64,000 nucleotides of DNA from positions 80,343-144,342 of the forward strand of contig NZ_CALJPG010000024.1 in NCBI RefSeq assembly GCF_937980635.1, written 5' to 3'. Both the position numbers and the translations under genes were made by a program. Every line of letters begins with the position of its first letter. The first letter of the stretch is position 1. The notes below the pieces were generated by a model. That model saw only the letters and a list, made by a program, of their open reading frames with translations, was not told where the DNA came from and searched no databases. This DNA is from an uncultured Campylobacter sp. (GTDB lineage Bacteria > Campylobacterota > Campylobacteria > Campylobacterales > Campylobacteraceae). Of the stretch, positions 36,963-46,400 are shown one piece after another.

Positions 36963-38114
36963 TTAAATTTCGCGCGTGCCCTTAAAGCTTGCACGGTAAA
37001 AAATCAGCAGCGCGGCGGCTAACGCGGCAAAGCCGCAAAATAGCCCTTGGTAGCTTAAATATTCAAGCGCCTTGCCACCTACGGCAGTACCGATACCACC
37101 TCCGAAAAATATCGCCGTGCCTATGATCCCAGAGGATAGACCTTTGGCGGAGCCACAACGAAGCGCTGCACTTGCTAGGACGGACTGCGCGCAAACATAG
37201 CCAAATCCCAGCAAAAACGTCCCTACATATGCAGTGACGGCGAAGCAACTCGCCAAAAGGCACAGCGCCGAAGCGGACGCCAAAAAGCCGAGGGATAGAA
37301 TTTCTTTTGGCGGCAACTTCTCTTTTAAATATCTAGCAGCGTTTCCTGCCAAAAAGCAAGCGACGCCGTAAAGCATAAGGCAGGCTCCGGCAAAATTTGA
37401 GCTCAAGCCCAGCTTTTTAAGTAGATAAGCTCCTATGAACGAGTACGCCCCGAGCACAATTACGCCGTTACATAAAGCCAAAAAATAGCTTCTCAAAAGC
37501 GCAGCATCGCCGCGCAAGCTAGCTAGGGATTTTACGAAACTTTCGCCTCCGCTTTTCGAAGTCTCTTTGAAATTTAGCGTAAATAGTGATACGAAAGATA
37601 CCGCAGACAGCGCAGAAAAGGCTAAAAATATCTCCCTCCAAGAAAATCTGGCCACCGCCCATCCGCCTAAAGCCGCACTCAGCCCCTGCCCTAAAAATAC
37701 CGAGCCCAGAAATATCGCTACGATTTTTTGTCTATCCTTCTCGTCATATGCATCGCCTATAACGCCGAGGCAGACGGCGATTATACCCGCCGCCGCGCAT
37801 CCCGTGCAAAAGCGAAATAAAACAAGCCACGCTAGACTTTTTGCAGTGGAGCAAAGAAGCGTAAATATCGCCAAAAAGAGCATTAGCAGAATTAAAATTT
37901 TACCTCTGCCGTAGCGATCGCTAAGATGTCCGTAAACCGGCTGAAGTAAGCCATATGGGATCAGATATGCCGTCAAAACTGTGGAGGCGGCGCTTACCTG
38001 CACCCCAAACGTATCTGCGATGCTAGGCAGCAGTAGCGATGCGATCCAGTTATCTGCGGCAGAGATTATCCCTGAGGCGATGATTAAGAGTAGTAGTCCT
38101 TTTTTGCGGCGCAT
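36963..38114 (-). CDS. MFS transporter (drug/metabolite efflux type)
   Basis: 383 residues, about 12 helices, motif A GHLSDRYGRGK and a proline-containing antiporter-like motif in helix 5 (GQGLSAALGGW). Belongs to the DHA1-like efflux families; substrate unknown. Monocistronic. Length and start are normal. Confidence 0.85.
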   Translation of the reverse strand: MRRKKGLLLLIIASGIISAADNWIASLLLPSIADTFGVQVSAASTVLTAYLIPYGLLQPVYGHLSDRYGRGKILILLMLFLAIFTLLCSTAKSLAWLVLFRFCTGCAAAGIIAVCLGVIGDAYDEKDRQKIVAIFLGSVFLGQGLSAALGGWAVARFSWREIFLAFSALSAVSFVSLFTLNFKETSKSGGESFVKSLASLRGDAALLRSYFLALCNGVIVLGAYSFIGAYLLKKLGLSSNFAGACLMLYGVACFLAGNAARYLKEKLPPKEILSLGFLASASALCLLASCFAVTAYVGTFLLGFGYVCAQSVLASAALRCGSAKGLSSGIIGTAIFFGGGIGTAVGGKALEYLSYQGLFCGFAALAAALLIFYRASFKGTREI

Positions 38115-38683
38115 TTTAAATTCCTAAATTTATGTAATTTTAGCCATTATAACTCTTTTGCTAGAAAATTTGGAATTTTAGCAAGCCCTGCAAATATGAG
38201 GCGATAGGCATAGATCGCAAGTTCGCAACGGGGACACAATGCCGCGGCAAGTACAATGCAATGGTCGGTATACAATGATGCGTCTACCTTGAGCAACGTG
38301 AGCAGTGAATGAATGACTAGTTTATATTTATAATCCACTTTTTTCGCGCATAAAGACCTATAAGAAATAACGCAAATTTAACAATGCCACGAAGCAGAGC
38401 TATAACATAAGGCAAATAAAGAAGGCCCTAACTTGCAACGCGAACTCTACAATAAAATTCAAAAATTCTTTAAAATTCTACGCGGATTATGATGCCTAAA
38501 AATCAACTAAAATTTTAAGTGCGTATATCCCCGTAGCGCACGTTTTTTTAGCCACGTAATCTCATCGTTTATCACAAGTCGCGACGAACCGTTTGGACGA
38601 TCTCGTGCCGCTAGATTAAATTTAATTAGTAGCGGAGTTTTGAAATTTTACGAATGCGGGGATTTCAACGAGCGCTTAAAATT
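38115..38683. other. Spacer, nothing recognised
   Basis: 569 bases between two minus-strand genes. No start-bearing frame of protein-like composition; several AAATTT motifs near 38,460-38,690. Confidence 0.4.
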
Positions 38684-39778
38684 TTAATCCGGGACGATGA
38701 TTTTGATTTCGTTCGCGCAAGATCCGCTAAAGTCTGCGCCGAAGGGATCTTGGACCGTAAAATAATGATCTATCGCGCCGCATCCGTGCCCGATCTGTTC
38801 ACCCCAGCCAAGCGCCATGTGCACGAAGCCCTTGGCATGGGCGACGGCTGCGGGCAGGCTAAGTCCCACCGCCAGCGCGCATGCGATCGCACTTGAGAGC
38901 GTGCAGCCCGTGCCGTGGGTATTACGCGTAGCAATTTTAGGCGCATAAAACTCATAAAATTTGCCGTTTTCATACAAAATATCAACCGCCAAATTTCTCA
39001 AATCCGCGCCCTCGCTATTTGATTCAAAACCTATATCTAAAGACACTGCGGATAAATTTTGTTCAAAAGAGGGCTCCGCGCTCGCCGTTAAATTTTTGCT
39101 TTCGCTAGTAAAATTTTCACTCGCGAAATTTGCGCGCTCCGTCAAACCCGCAGAATTTTTTAGTGCCCCGTTTTCGCCCGTCTCGTGCCCAAAAGCTTTA
39201 AAATTTTGCGCCGCTCCCGCCGTGCCGCAAGCCATGCTCGCACCCGCAAGATCGCCGCCTTTAATCAAAATCGCGCCGCTAAAAAATTGCGAAATTTTAA
39301 CCGCAGCGGCGCGCATATCGGCTAAACTTGAAATTTTCATCTCCGCCAAGACCTCCGCCTCGCGCACGTTGGGCGTGATGATCTCTGCGGCGGGGGCGAG
39401 CTTGTATTTTAGCGCATGCAGCGCGCTTTGTTTCATCAAAACTCCGCCGCTGGTGGCGACCATCACGGGATCTAGGACGACGTTTTTCGCGCCGTGTTTG
39501 CTCAGGCTCTTTGCGATGGCCTCGGCAACCCTCTCATTGGAGATCATTCCGATTTTAACGGCGTCCGGAAAGATGTCGCTAAAAATCGCATCGAGCTGCG
39601 CCTCTACAAAATCTGGCGAAACGTCCAGCACCCCGAATACGCCGCGCGAATTTTGCGCCGTAAGCGCCGTAATAGCGCTCATAGCAAACATCTTATGTGC
39701 GCTTATCGTCTTGATATCGGCTTGGATGCCGGCACCGCCGCCGCTATCAGAACCCGCGATAGTAAGAATTCTTTTCAT
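38684..39778 (-). CDS. thiD: ThiD (HMP/HMP-P kinase) with an 85-residue internal insertion
   Basis: Phosphorylates hydroxymethylpyrimidine and its monophosphate in thiamine synthesis. Family signatures: ILTIAGSDSGGGAGIQADIK at the N-terminus, DPVMVATSG near 103, and NTHGTGCTLSSA near 287 with catalytic Cys292. ThiD is normally about 265 residues; here it is 364 because residues about 179-263 interrupt the strand pair between LIKGGDLAG and VDILYENGKFYEF. The insertion is low-complexity (Ser, Asn, Ala, Phe), and its DNA is full of AAATTT/AAATTTT like the spacers. It sits at a surface loop, so activity may persist. Followed by no partner thi gene. Confidence 0.9.
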   Translation of the reverse strand: MKRILTIAGSDSGGGAGIQADIKTISAHKMFAMSAITALTAQNSRGVFGVLDVSPDFVEAQLDAIFSDIFPDAVKIGMISNERVAEAIAKSLSKHGAKNVVLDPVMVATSGGVLMKQSALHALKYKLAPAAEIITPNVREAEVLAEMKISSLADMRAAAVKISQFFSGAILIKGGDLAGASMACGTAGAAQNFKAFGHETGENGALKNSAGLTERANFASENFTSESKNLTASAEPSFEQNLSAVSLDIGFESNSEGADLRNLAVDILYENGKFYEFYAPKIATRNTHGTGCTLSSAIACALAVGLSLPAAVAHAKGFVHMALGWGEQIGHGCGAIDHYFTVQDPFGADFSGSCANEIKIIVPD

Positions 39779-39803
39779 AAAAAGCCTTTAAAATTTTAGC
39801 GCG

Positions 39804-39809
39804 ATTATA
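39804..39809 (-). promoter_or_regulatory. -10 element of thiD
   Basis: TATAAT on the minus strand, 26 bases before the thiD ATG. Confidence 0.4.
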
Positions 39810-39882
39810 TCGAAATTCCGCTATAATTGCCCAGATAGATTATTTTACGGGCTAAATTTAAGTTTTATTTATATAGTTTTAT

Positions 39883-39888
39883 TATAAT
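39883..39888 (+). promoter_or_regulatory. -10 element of cmeABC promoter
   Basis: TATAAT; predicted start point near 39,895, immediately before the CmeR-like operator. Confidence 0.5.
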
Positions 39889-39900
39889 TTATAATTTATT

Positions 39901-39916
39901 CGTAATAACTATTACA
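39901..39916. promoter_or_regulatory. CmeR-like operator
   Basis: CGTAATAACTATTACA, a 16-base inverted repeat (GTAATA/TATTAC arms). It matches 14 of 16 positions of the C. jejuni CmeR site TGTAATAAATATTACA as I recall it. Lies between the -10 and the cmeA start, where a repressor would block transcription. No cmeR gene is adjacent. Confidence 0.6.
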
Positions 39917-39950
39917 AATACAAAATTTTAACCCAAATAGAGGAAACTAC

Positions 39951-41084
39951 ATGAAAAAAGTCGCTAGTTTGATTTTCGCAGCATTTTTGGTTTCGGGTTG
40001 CTCCTATTTTGAAAAAAAGGAGAAAAACGGCGCAAAGCAAAGCGGCGAGGCTCCCGCACTGCCGGTAGGCGTATTTACCGCCAAATCCGCCGACGTGCCG
40101 ATAATTTTGAAATTTAACGGACAGACCGTGAGCGAGCTTGAGATAATGCTAAAGCCGCAGGTTTCGGGCACTATCGAAAAGCAGCTTTTTGAACCTGGGC
40201 ACAGCGTCAAAAAGGACGATGTGCTCTACGAGATCGACCGCTCGCGCTACCAAGCGGCGTTTGACAGCGCAAACGCTAATCTGCAAAACGCCTCGGCGGA
40301 CTACAAAAGAGCCAAAGCGCTAAAAGCTAGCAACACGATCTCTCAAAAGGACTTCGACACCGCAAAAGCCGCATTTATGGTAGCCGAAGCAAATTTTAAA
40401 AGCGCCAAGATCGATTTTGATCACTCACTCGTGACTGCGCCTTTTGACGGCATGGCGGGCGATACGCAAAAGGACGTGGGCGCGTACGTAAACGTGGGCG
40501 AGGATCTGGTGCGTCTTAGCAAATTTGATCCGATCGACGTGGAATTCGGCATCGCGGACGTCGATAGGCTGGAGCTTGATGCAAATTTAAGAAACGGGCA
40601 GTGGAAGCAGCTGGGTCGTCAGGTAAGCATAAATCTCGGCGGCAAGGACTACAATGGCACGCTAAGTTTCATCGATAGTGTCATCAATACAAACACAGCG
40701 TCAGTCAGCGCCAAAGCTCAAATTCCAAATCCAAGCTTGGAAATTCGCCCGGGCGTTTTTACTAAAGTAAGCGTCGATGGCTTTTATCAGAAAAACGGCT
40801 TTAAAATTCCGCAAGTTGCGCTCAAGCAAGATCTTAGCAACACCATAGTCTACGTCGTGCAAGACGGAAAGGTCGCTAAAAAGGTGGTCAAAATTTCGGC
40901 GCAAGATACCCGTACGGCGACGATCTCAAGCGGACTGCAAGACGGCGATCAGATCATTTTGGATAATTTTAAAAAGATCAACGTAGGCTCCAAGGTCACT
41001 CCCGTACCCGCAAGCACCGATCCCTACGTAGCGGGGCAGCCGAACGAGCAACCGTCTCAGAGCAATGCAGAAAGCGGGAAATAA
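39951..41084 (+). CDS. cmeA: RND efflux periplasmic adaptor CmeA
   Basis: 377-residue membrane fusion protein anchored as a lipoprotein (lipobox VSGC, Cys18). Lipoyl/hairpin/beta-barrel order is typical: LKPQVSGTIEKQLFEPGHSVKKDDVLYEID in two halves around a coiled coil (about 92-155), then TAPFDGMAGD. The C-terminal GLQDGDQIILDNFKKINVGS is very close to C. jejuni CmeA. It joins CmeB to the outer-membrane channel CmeC. Its TAA overlaps the cmeB ATG by one base. CmeABC exports bile salts and many antibiotics. Confidence 0.93.
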   Translation: MKKVASLIFAAFLVSGCSYFEKKEKNGAKQSGEAPALPVGVFTAKSADVPIILKFNGQTVSELEIMLKPQVSGTIEKQLFEPGHSVKKDDVLYEIDRSRYQAAFDSANANLQNASADYKRAKALKASNTISQKDFDTAKAAFMVAEANFKSAKIDFDHSLVTAPFDGMAGDTQKDVGAYVNVGEDLVRLSKFDPIDVEFGIADVDRLELDANLRNGQWKQLGRQVSINLGGKDYNGTLSFIDSVINTNTASVSAKAQIPNPSLEIRPGVFTKVSVDGFYQKNGFKIPQVALKQDLSNTIVYVVQDGKVAKKVVKISAQDTRTATISSGLQDGDQIILDNFKKINVGSKVTPVPASTDPYVAGQPNEQPSQSNAESGK

Positions 41085-44000
41085 TGTTTTCTAAATTTTT
41101 CATCAACCGCCCCGTTTTTGCCTGCGTCGTTTCGATCATCATCGTAATCGCGGGCGTTTTGGCTCTTAAAAATTCCTCCGTCGAGGAGTATCCGCAACTC
41201 ACGCCGCCGCAAATCGTCGTTAGCGCTACATATAGCGGCGCGGACGCGCAAACGATCGCCGATGTCGTCGCAGCCCCTCTTGAAAACGCGATCAACGGCG
41301 TTGAAAATATGATCTATATGGAAAGTTCGGCAAGCTCCTCCGGTGATGTTCGTATCAACGTATATTTTCAAATCGGCACAAATCCAGCAGATGCGAAAGT
41401 CAATGTAAACAACCGCGTCACGCCAGCTCTTACTCTACTTCCCGATGAAGTGCGCCGCTATGGCGTAACCGTCACCGAGCGCAGCAGCACGATGCTGGAA
41501 GTGCTTGCGTTTTACGATCCTAGCGAGCAGATGGATGTCGTAGAGATGCAAAACTACGTAGCTATCAACGTCGTAGATGAGCTAAAGCGCGTGCCGGGCG
41601 TCGGCGAGGCTCAGGCACTGGGTACGAAAGACTATGCGATGAGGATCTGGGTTAAGCCCGAGCTGCTTAAGAAATTTAACGTTACGACCGCCGAGATAAT
41701 CGCCGCAATAAGCGAGCAAAATAGCCAATATGCCGCAGGAAAGATGGGCGAGCAGCCGATGAACTTAGGCAATCCCTACGTCTATGCGATCAAGCCTGAG
41801 GGTCGTTTAAAAACCGTCGAAGAGTTTGAAAATATAATCATACGCGCGCAAAAAGATGGGAATTTCTTGCGCGTAAAAGATGTCGCCGAGGTCAAACTTG
41901 GCGGCGCAAGCTACAATATCTCGGCGAAATTTAACGGTAAAGAGATGGTACCTGTGCTTATCTTTATGCAAAGCGGCGCCAACGCCCTAGCCGTAGTTGA
42001 AGCGGTAAATAAGCGCATAGACGAGCTTAAACCAAATTTCCCAGGCGAGCTGACCTACGACGTCGCCTACGATACGACTAGCTTCGTAAAAGTATCGATC
42101 GAAGAGGTTATTCATACCTTCATTGAAGCGTTAATTCTCGTCATCATCGTTATGTATATGTTCTTAGGCAATCTTAGAGCGACAATCATTCCGACGCTTG
42201 CTGCGCCCGTATCGATCTGCGGCGCGTTTATCGGAATTTACGCCTTCGGATTTTCTATAAATTTAATCACCCTTTTTGCGCTTATTTTAGCTATCGGCAT
42301 CGTCGTGGACGACGCGATCATCGTGATCGAAAACGTAGAGAGAATTTTGCACGAAGAGCCCGAGCTTAGCGTCAAAGAAGCCACCACGAAGGCGATGGGC
42401 GAGATCGTAGCGCCCGTCATCTCGATCGTGCTCGTGCTCTCAGCGGTTTTCGTACCGGTTGCGTTTATGGAGGGTTTTACCGGGGTTATGCAGAGACAAT
42501 TTGCATTAACGCTCGTAGCCTCGGTATGTTTTTCAGGCTTCGTAGCCCTTACGCTAACGCCCGCACTTTGCGCCCTGATATTGCAAAAAAAGGAATCCGA
42601 GCCTTTTTTCTTTATAAGATGGTTTAATAATCTTTTTAACGTCTCAACTAAAATTTACGCCGCAGGCGTCGGCATGGTTTTGCGCCATGTGCTAATCAGT
42701 CTCGTTTTTGTGGGCATCATCATCTATGCAATGATAGAGCTTCTTAAGCTTACTCCGAGCGGCCTGGTGCCTAACGAAGACAAAGGCTCGATTATGGCGA
42801 TGACTACGCTTCCGTCTGCATCTACGCTGCCCAGGACGGAAGCCGATCAGGATTTCATCGCAAGCATCGCTAAAAAGTATCCAAACGTAAAAGATATAAC
42901 CCAAATCACGGGATACGATATGCTAGCCGGAGCGCTTAGAGAAAATGCGGGAGCTTTTTTTATGAAGCTAAAAGACTGGAAAGATCGCCCCGGCGATGAA
43001 AATTCCAACTTCGCCTTAGCTGCCGCGCTAAACGGGCAGCTCTACGGCGCCGATCGCAACTCGATGACCTACGTCGTCACGCCACCGCCTATCATGGGGC
43101 TTTCACTTACGGGCGGATTTGAGCTCTACGCGCAAAGCACGACGGGCAAGAGCTACGATGAAATTCGCGCAGATATGGATCGCGTAACTGCCAAAGCTAA
43201 TCAACACCCCGCTTTAAAGCTCGTGCGAACGACGCTGGATACCGATTTCCCGCAGTATAAGCTCTATCTCGATAAAGAGAAGATAAAGATGCTAGGCGTT
43301 AAGATAGCCGACATTTTCACCGTGCTAAATTCCACCATCGGGCAGTATTACATCAACGACTTTAACCTCTTGGGGCGCACGTTTAAGGTCTATATCCGCG
43401 CTACGCAAAACTACAGAGACGATCCTAATGATCTAAAATCGCTCTACGTCCGCAGCGGCAGCGGCGATCTGATCGCGTTAAATTCTTTAGTAAGGCTTGA
43501 GCGCTCGCTGGGTCCTGATTCCGTTAATAGATTTAATGCCTTCCCGGCAGCGCAGATTATGGGTGAGCCAAACACGGGCTACACCTCGGGTCAGGCGATT
43601 GCAGCGATCCAAGAAGTCATAAAAGAGGAGCTTCCTAGCGGATATTCGATCGGCTGGGCTGGCTCTGCATATCAAGAGGTCAGCGAGACGGGTAAGGGCG
43701 CGCAGGCATTTGTATTTGGAATGATCTTTGTGTTTCTGATCCTGGCGGCTCAATACGAAAGGTGGCTCATGCCGCTTGCCGTGCTTACCGCCGTGCCGTT
43801 TTCGGTATTCGGCGCGCTCGTATTTACATATTTCCGCGGGCTGAATAACGACATATATTTTCAGATCGGACTTTTACTTCTAATCGGTCTGGCGGCGAAA
43901 AATGCGATTTTGATCGTGGAATTTGCGATGAACGAGCACCTAAACAACCACCGACCGATCGCGGAAGCTGCCGTAGAAGCCGCCAGAATGAGGTTCCGCC

Positions 44001-44242
44001 CTATCGTTATGACGAGCCTTGCGTTCGGACTCGGCGTGCTTCCGATGGTTATCGCTACCGGCGCGGGCGCTGCTAGCCGCCACGCGCTAGGAACCGGCGT
44101 CGTAGGCGGAATGCTCGCGGCATCTACTATCGCGATCTTTTTCGTGCCGCTATTTTTCTACCTGCTCGAAAGCTTCAACGCTTGGCTTGATAGACGCGGC
44201 AAAAAAGTCCAAACTAACGAGGTGAACGATGAAAATAAATAA
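41084..44242 (+). CDS. cmeB: RND efflux pump inner-membrane subunit CmeB
   Basis: 1052-residue HAE1-type RND transporter with 12 helices and two large periplasmic loops. The proton-relay Asp pair is in GIVVDDAIIVIENVERI (helix 4), and helix 10 carries GLAAKNAILIVEFA with the conserved Lys. Overlaps cmeA by one base and cmeC by 14, so the three are translated together. Uses proton-motive force to expel drugs and bile. Confidence 0.95.
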   Translation: MFSKFFINRPVFACVVSIIIVIAGVLALKNSSVEEYPQLTPPQIVVSATYSGADAQTIADVVAAPLENAINGVENMIYMESSASSSGDVRINVYFQIGTNPADAKVNVNNRVTPALTLLPDEVRRYGVTVTERSSTMLEVLAFYDPSEQMDVVEMQNYVAINVVDELKRVPGVGEAQALGTKDYAMRIWVKPELLKKFNVTTAEIIAAISEQNSQYAAGKMGEQPMNLGNPYVYAIKPEGRLKTVEEFENIIIRAQKDGNFLRVKDVAEVKLGGASYNISAKFNGKEMVPVLIFMQSGANALAVVEAVNKRIDELKPNFPGELTYDVAYDTTSFVKVSIEEVIHTFIEALILVIIVMYMFLGNLRATIIPTLAAPVSICGAFIGIYAFGFSINLITLFALILAIGIVVDDAIIVIENVERILHEEPELSVKEATTKAMGEIVAPVISIVLVLSAVFVPVAFMEGFTGVMQRQFALTLVASVCFSGFVALTLTPALCALILQKKESEPFFFIRWFNNLFNVSTKIYAAGVGMVLRHVLISLVFVGIIIYAMIELLKLTPSGLVPNEDKGSIMAMTTLPSASTLPRTEADQDFIASIAKKYPNVKDITQITGYDMLAGALRENAGAFFMKLKDWKDRPGDENSNFALAAALNGQLYGADRNSMTYVVTPPPIMGLSLTGGFELYAQSTTGKSYDEIRADMDRVTAKANQHPALKLVRTTLDTDFPQYKLYLDKEKIKMLGVKIADIFTVLNSTIGQYYINDFNLLGRTFKVYIRATQNYRDDPNDLKSLYVRSGSGDLIALNSLVRLERSLGPDSVNRFNAFPAAQIMGEPNTGYTSGQAIAAIQEVIKEELPSGYSIGWAGSAYQEVSETGKGAQAFVFGMIFVFLILAAQYERWLMPLAVLTAVPFSVFGALVFTYFRGLNNDIYFQIGLLLLIGLAAKNAILIVEFAMNEHLNNHRPIAEAAVEAARMRFRPIVMTSLAFGLGVLPMVIATGAGAASRHALGTGVVGGMLAASTIAIFFVPLFFYLLESFNAWLDRRGKKVQTNEVNDENK

Positions 44243-45686
44243 TGCTCTTTTAAGCGCCTTGACGCTTGGAATTTTACTCTGCGGTTGTAACTTCAAGCCC
44301 GTCACGCCGCAAAAGCAGGCTGGTTTTAAGGCGGATTACGCGAGCACGAACGTTAGCACGCAGTGGTGGAAAAGCTTTAACGACCCGCAGCTAAATGCGC
44401 TGATCCAAAGCGCGCTGGAGCAAAATTCTGACCTGCAAACCGCGCTAAATAATGTCGAGTACGCGCGCGTAAATTTAGGGCTAAATAAGCTCGAATACCT
44501 ACCGAACGTAAATTTAAGCGGCAGCGCGGTGCGTCAGAATAATTTCGGCAACCAACCCGATCGCAACTCCCACGGCTCATATCAGATCGGCGCCGTGCTA
44601 AGCTACGAGGTCGATTTTTGGGGGCGCGTGCGCAACAGCGTAGATTCGGCGCGATCGCGATTTAATGCGACGAAATACGACTACGAAACCGCTAAAAATA
44701 CGATTACTAGCACGGTTGCGACGACCTATTTTACGCTACTAGCACTAAAGCAGCAGGAGAAAATTTTAAAAGATAGCTTAAAAAGCTATCAAGATACGCA
44801 AAACTACCGCAAAAAGCAGCTCGATGCGGGCGCGGTTAGCGAGATCGTATTTTATCAGGCCAAAGCTGCGGTGCAAAGCGCCGAGGCAAGCCTCATAAGT
44901 GTGCAAAATCAGCTCTCCGCAGCGCAGACCTCGCTAAATATCCTAACGGGCAAGAGCTACGATGAAATTTTACGCGGCGCGCCGCAGACCGCTGCGAAAA
45001 TGCCTAGCGCGCCGCAGATCCCAAGCGGAATCCCAAGCGACGTGATCCTGCACCGCCCCGACGTCGCAAGCTCGCTCGAAAATCTGCGCTCGAGCAACTT
45101 CTTAGTAGGCGTCGCCAAGGCAGGCTACTTCCCTACCTTCTCGCTTACCGGCTCGGCAGGATATGCAAGCGGCGAGTTTGACAGGCTGTTTACCGCAAGC
45201 GCAAGCACGTGGAGCATCGGCGGCTCGCTCGTAGGGCCTCTGCTTGACTTCGGCCGCCAAAAAAGGCGCGTAGAGCTTGCAAATTTAGAGCAAAACGCGA
45301 GCTTCATCGCATACGACAAAGCTCTTAAAACCGCTTTCGGCGACGTTCGCGACGCGCTTGTCGGCGTGCAAAACGCAAAATTAAGGCAGGTAAGCCTCGC
45401 CGATCTCGTCGCTTCGCAGAGTAAAATTTATTCAAACGCCTCAAGCAGGTATCAGGCGGGCTACAGCGATCATCTGGAGTTTTTGGATTCGCAGCGAAAC
45501 CTGCTTAGCGCACAGCTGAATAAGACGCAGGCCGATCTTGACGTGCTAAGCGCGACGGTAAACGCCTACAAGGCGCTCGGCGGCGGCTTTAGCATCGAGG
45601 ATAGCGAAATAAAGGCGCTTATCGGCGCAGATAAGGACGTGCAGCCCGATATGTCCGCCTTCCCGAAGGATAGAATTTTTAATTAG
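44229..45686 (+). CDS. cmeC: RND efflux outer-membrane channel CmeC
   Basis: 485-residue TolC/NodT-family outer-membrane factor with lipobox LLCGC (Cys20). Two homologous OEP halves with long coiled coils; the turn motif SYEVDFWGRVRN and the helix start HRPDVASSLENLRSSN are typical. Forms a trimeric channel docked to CmeA/CmeB. The start lies inside cmeB. A 16-bp perfect inverted repeat overlapping the end of the gene closes the operon. Confidence 0.93.
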   Translation: MKINNALLSALTLGILLCGCNFKPVTPQKQAGFKADYASTNVSTQWWKSFNDPQLNALIQSALEQNSDLQTALNNVEYARVNLGLNKLEYLPNVNLSGSAVRQNNFGNQPDRNSHGSYQIGAVLSYEVDFWGRVRNSVDSARSRFNATKYDYETAKNTITSTVATTYFTLLALKQQEKILKDSLKSYQDTQNYRKKQLDAGAVSEIVFYQAKAAVQSAEASLISVQNQLSAAQTSLNILTGKSYDEILRGAPQTAAKMPSAPQIPSGIPSDVILHRPDVASSLENLRSSNFLVGVAKAGYFPTFSLTGSAGYASGEFDRLFTASASTWSIGGSLVGPLLDFGRQKRRVELANLEQNASFIAYDKALKTAFGDVRDALVGVQNAKLRQVSLADLVASQSKIYSNASSRYQAGYSDHLEFLDSQRNLLSAQLNKTQADLDVLSATVNAYKALGGGFSIEDSEIKALIGADKDVQPDMSAFPKDRIFN

Positions 45687-45737
45687 CTTTAAATTTACGG
45701 GCGGCGCGAAATTTTAAAATACCCGTAAATTTAAAGC
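45686..45737 (+). terminator. Inverted repeat closing cmeABC
   Basis: Arms 45686-45701 (GCTTTAAATTTACGGG) and 45722-45737 are exact reverse complements, with a 20-base loop. The stop codon lies at its left edge. A TTTTT follows about 10 bases later. Confidence 0.5.
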
Positions 45738-45910
45738 GCAGCTCGGTTTTTACGGCGCAAGCGGATCGTTTAAAAAATCTGCTTGCGCTTTTTAAATTTA
45801 GCGCTACGGCGGACGGCAGGTCTAAATTTAAAAAGTAATCCAAATTTTAAAATAGCGGCAGCAAGGTAAAATCGCCGTTCGGCTAAGAAGCGCAAAGCGG
45901 CCTGGCTTAG

Positions 45911-46012
45911 TGGCGCGGCAGAATTCCAAGCGCCGCGGTAAAATTTTTAAGCAGCACGGCGAAATTCCAAGCAGCGCGATAAAATTCCAAGCGTTGCGTT
46001 TTAAATTCAAAG
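45911..46012. repeat. Five degenerate 20-21-base tandem repeats
   Basis: Units begin at 45911, 45931, 45952, 45972 and 45992. Consensus about CRGCGCGGTAAAATTCCAAG; units 1, 3 and 4 share the AAATTCCAAG or GAATTCCAAG end. Confidence 0.65.
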
Positions 46013-46064
46013 GCGAAACGGGTTGCGCGCCGAAACGGAATTTGGCAAAATTTTAGATTTTCGC

Positions 46065-46070
46065 TATAAT
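46065..46070 (+). promoter_or_regulatory. -10 element of tRNA-Ser
   Basis: TATAAT 16 bases before the tRNA-Ser 5' end. Confidence 0.5.
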
Positions 46071-46085
46071 CGCGACTTTTAATTT

Positions 46086-46173
46086 AGATGGGTGTCCGAG
46101 CGGTTGAAGGAGCACGCCTGGAACGCGTGTAAAGTGCAAGCTTTCGAGGGTTCGAATCCCTTCCCATCTGCCA
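46086..46173 (+). tRNA. tRNA-Ser (GGA)
   Basis: 88 bases, acceptor AGATGGG with CCCATCT, long variable arm, anticodon loop CTGGAAC, CCA encoded. Confidence 0.95.
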
Positions 46174-46400
46174 CTATCTTAAAATTTCATCCCCGCAAAA
46201 CTTCAAAATTTCGCTTTCCACTCGGCGCAAATTTTATAAATTTAAAGCCAAAATTCCACCCTCGCCGTAAATCCTACGATCAAAGACAAAATTTCCTCCG
46301 CCAAAATCAAACCCAAAGCCGTCTAAATTTTATCTCTGCGCCCGCCATTTACCGATATTGCGCTAAAATTCCTTTTAAATTTTACTTTGAAGGAGAGAAA

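Larger units (their letters stand above)
45738..46085. other. Spacer with short tandem repeat
   Basis: Between cmeC and tRNA-Ser. Holds five degenerate 20-21-base repeats at 45911-46012 and the tRNA promoter; no gene. Confidence 0.5.

Noticed and set aside
46092..46400. Upstream extension of the DyP peroxidase frame through tRNA-Ser
   Set aside because: It overlaps a complete tRNA and AT-rich spacer; the ribosome site and family N-terminus place the start at 46401.
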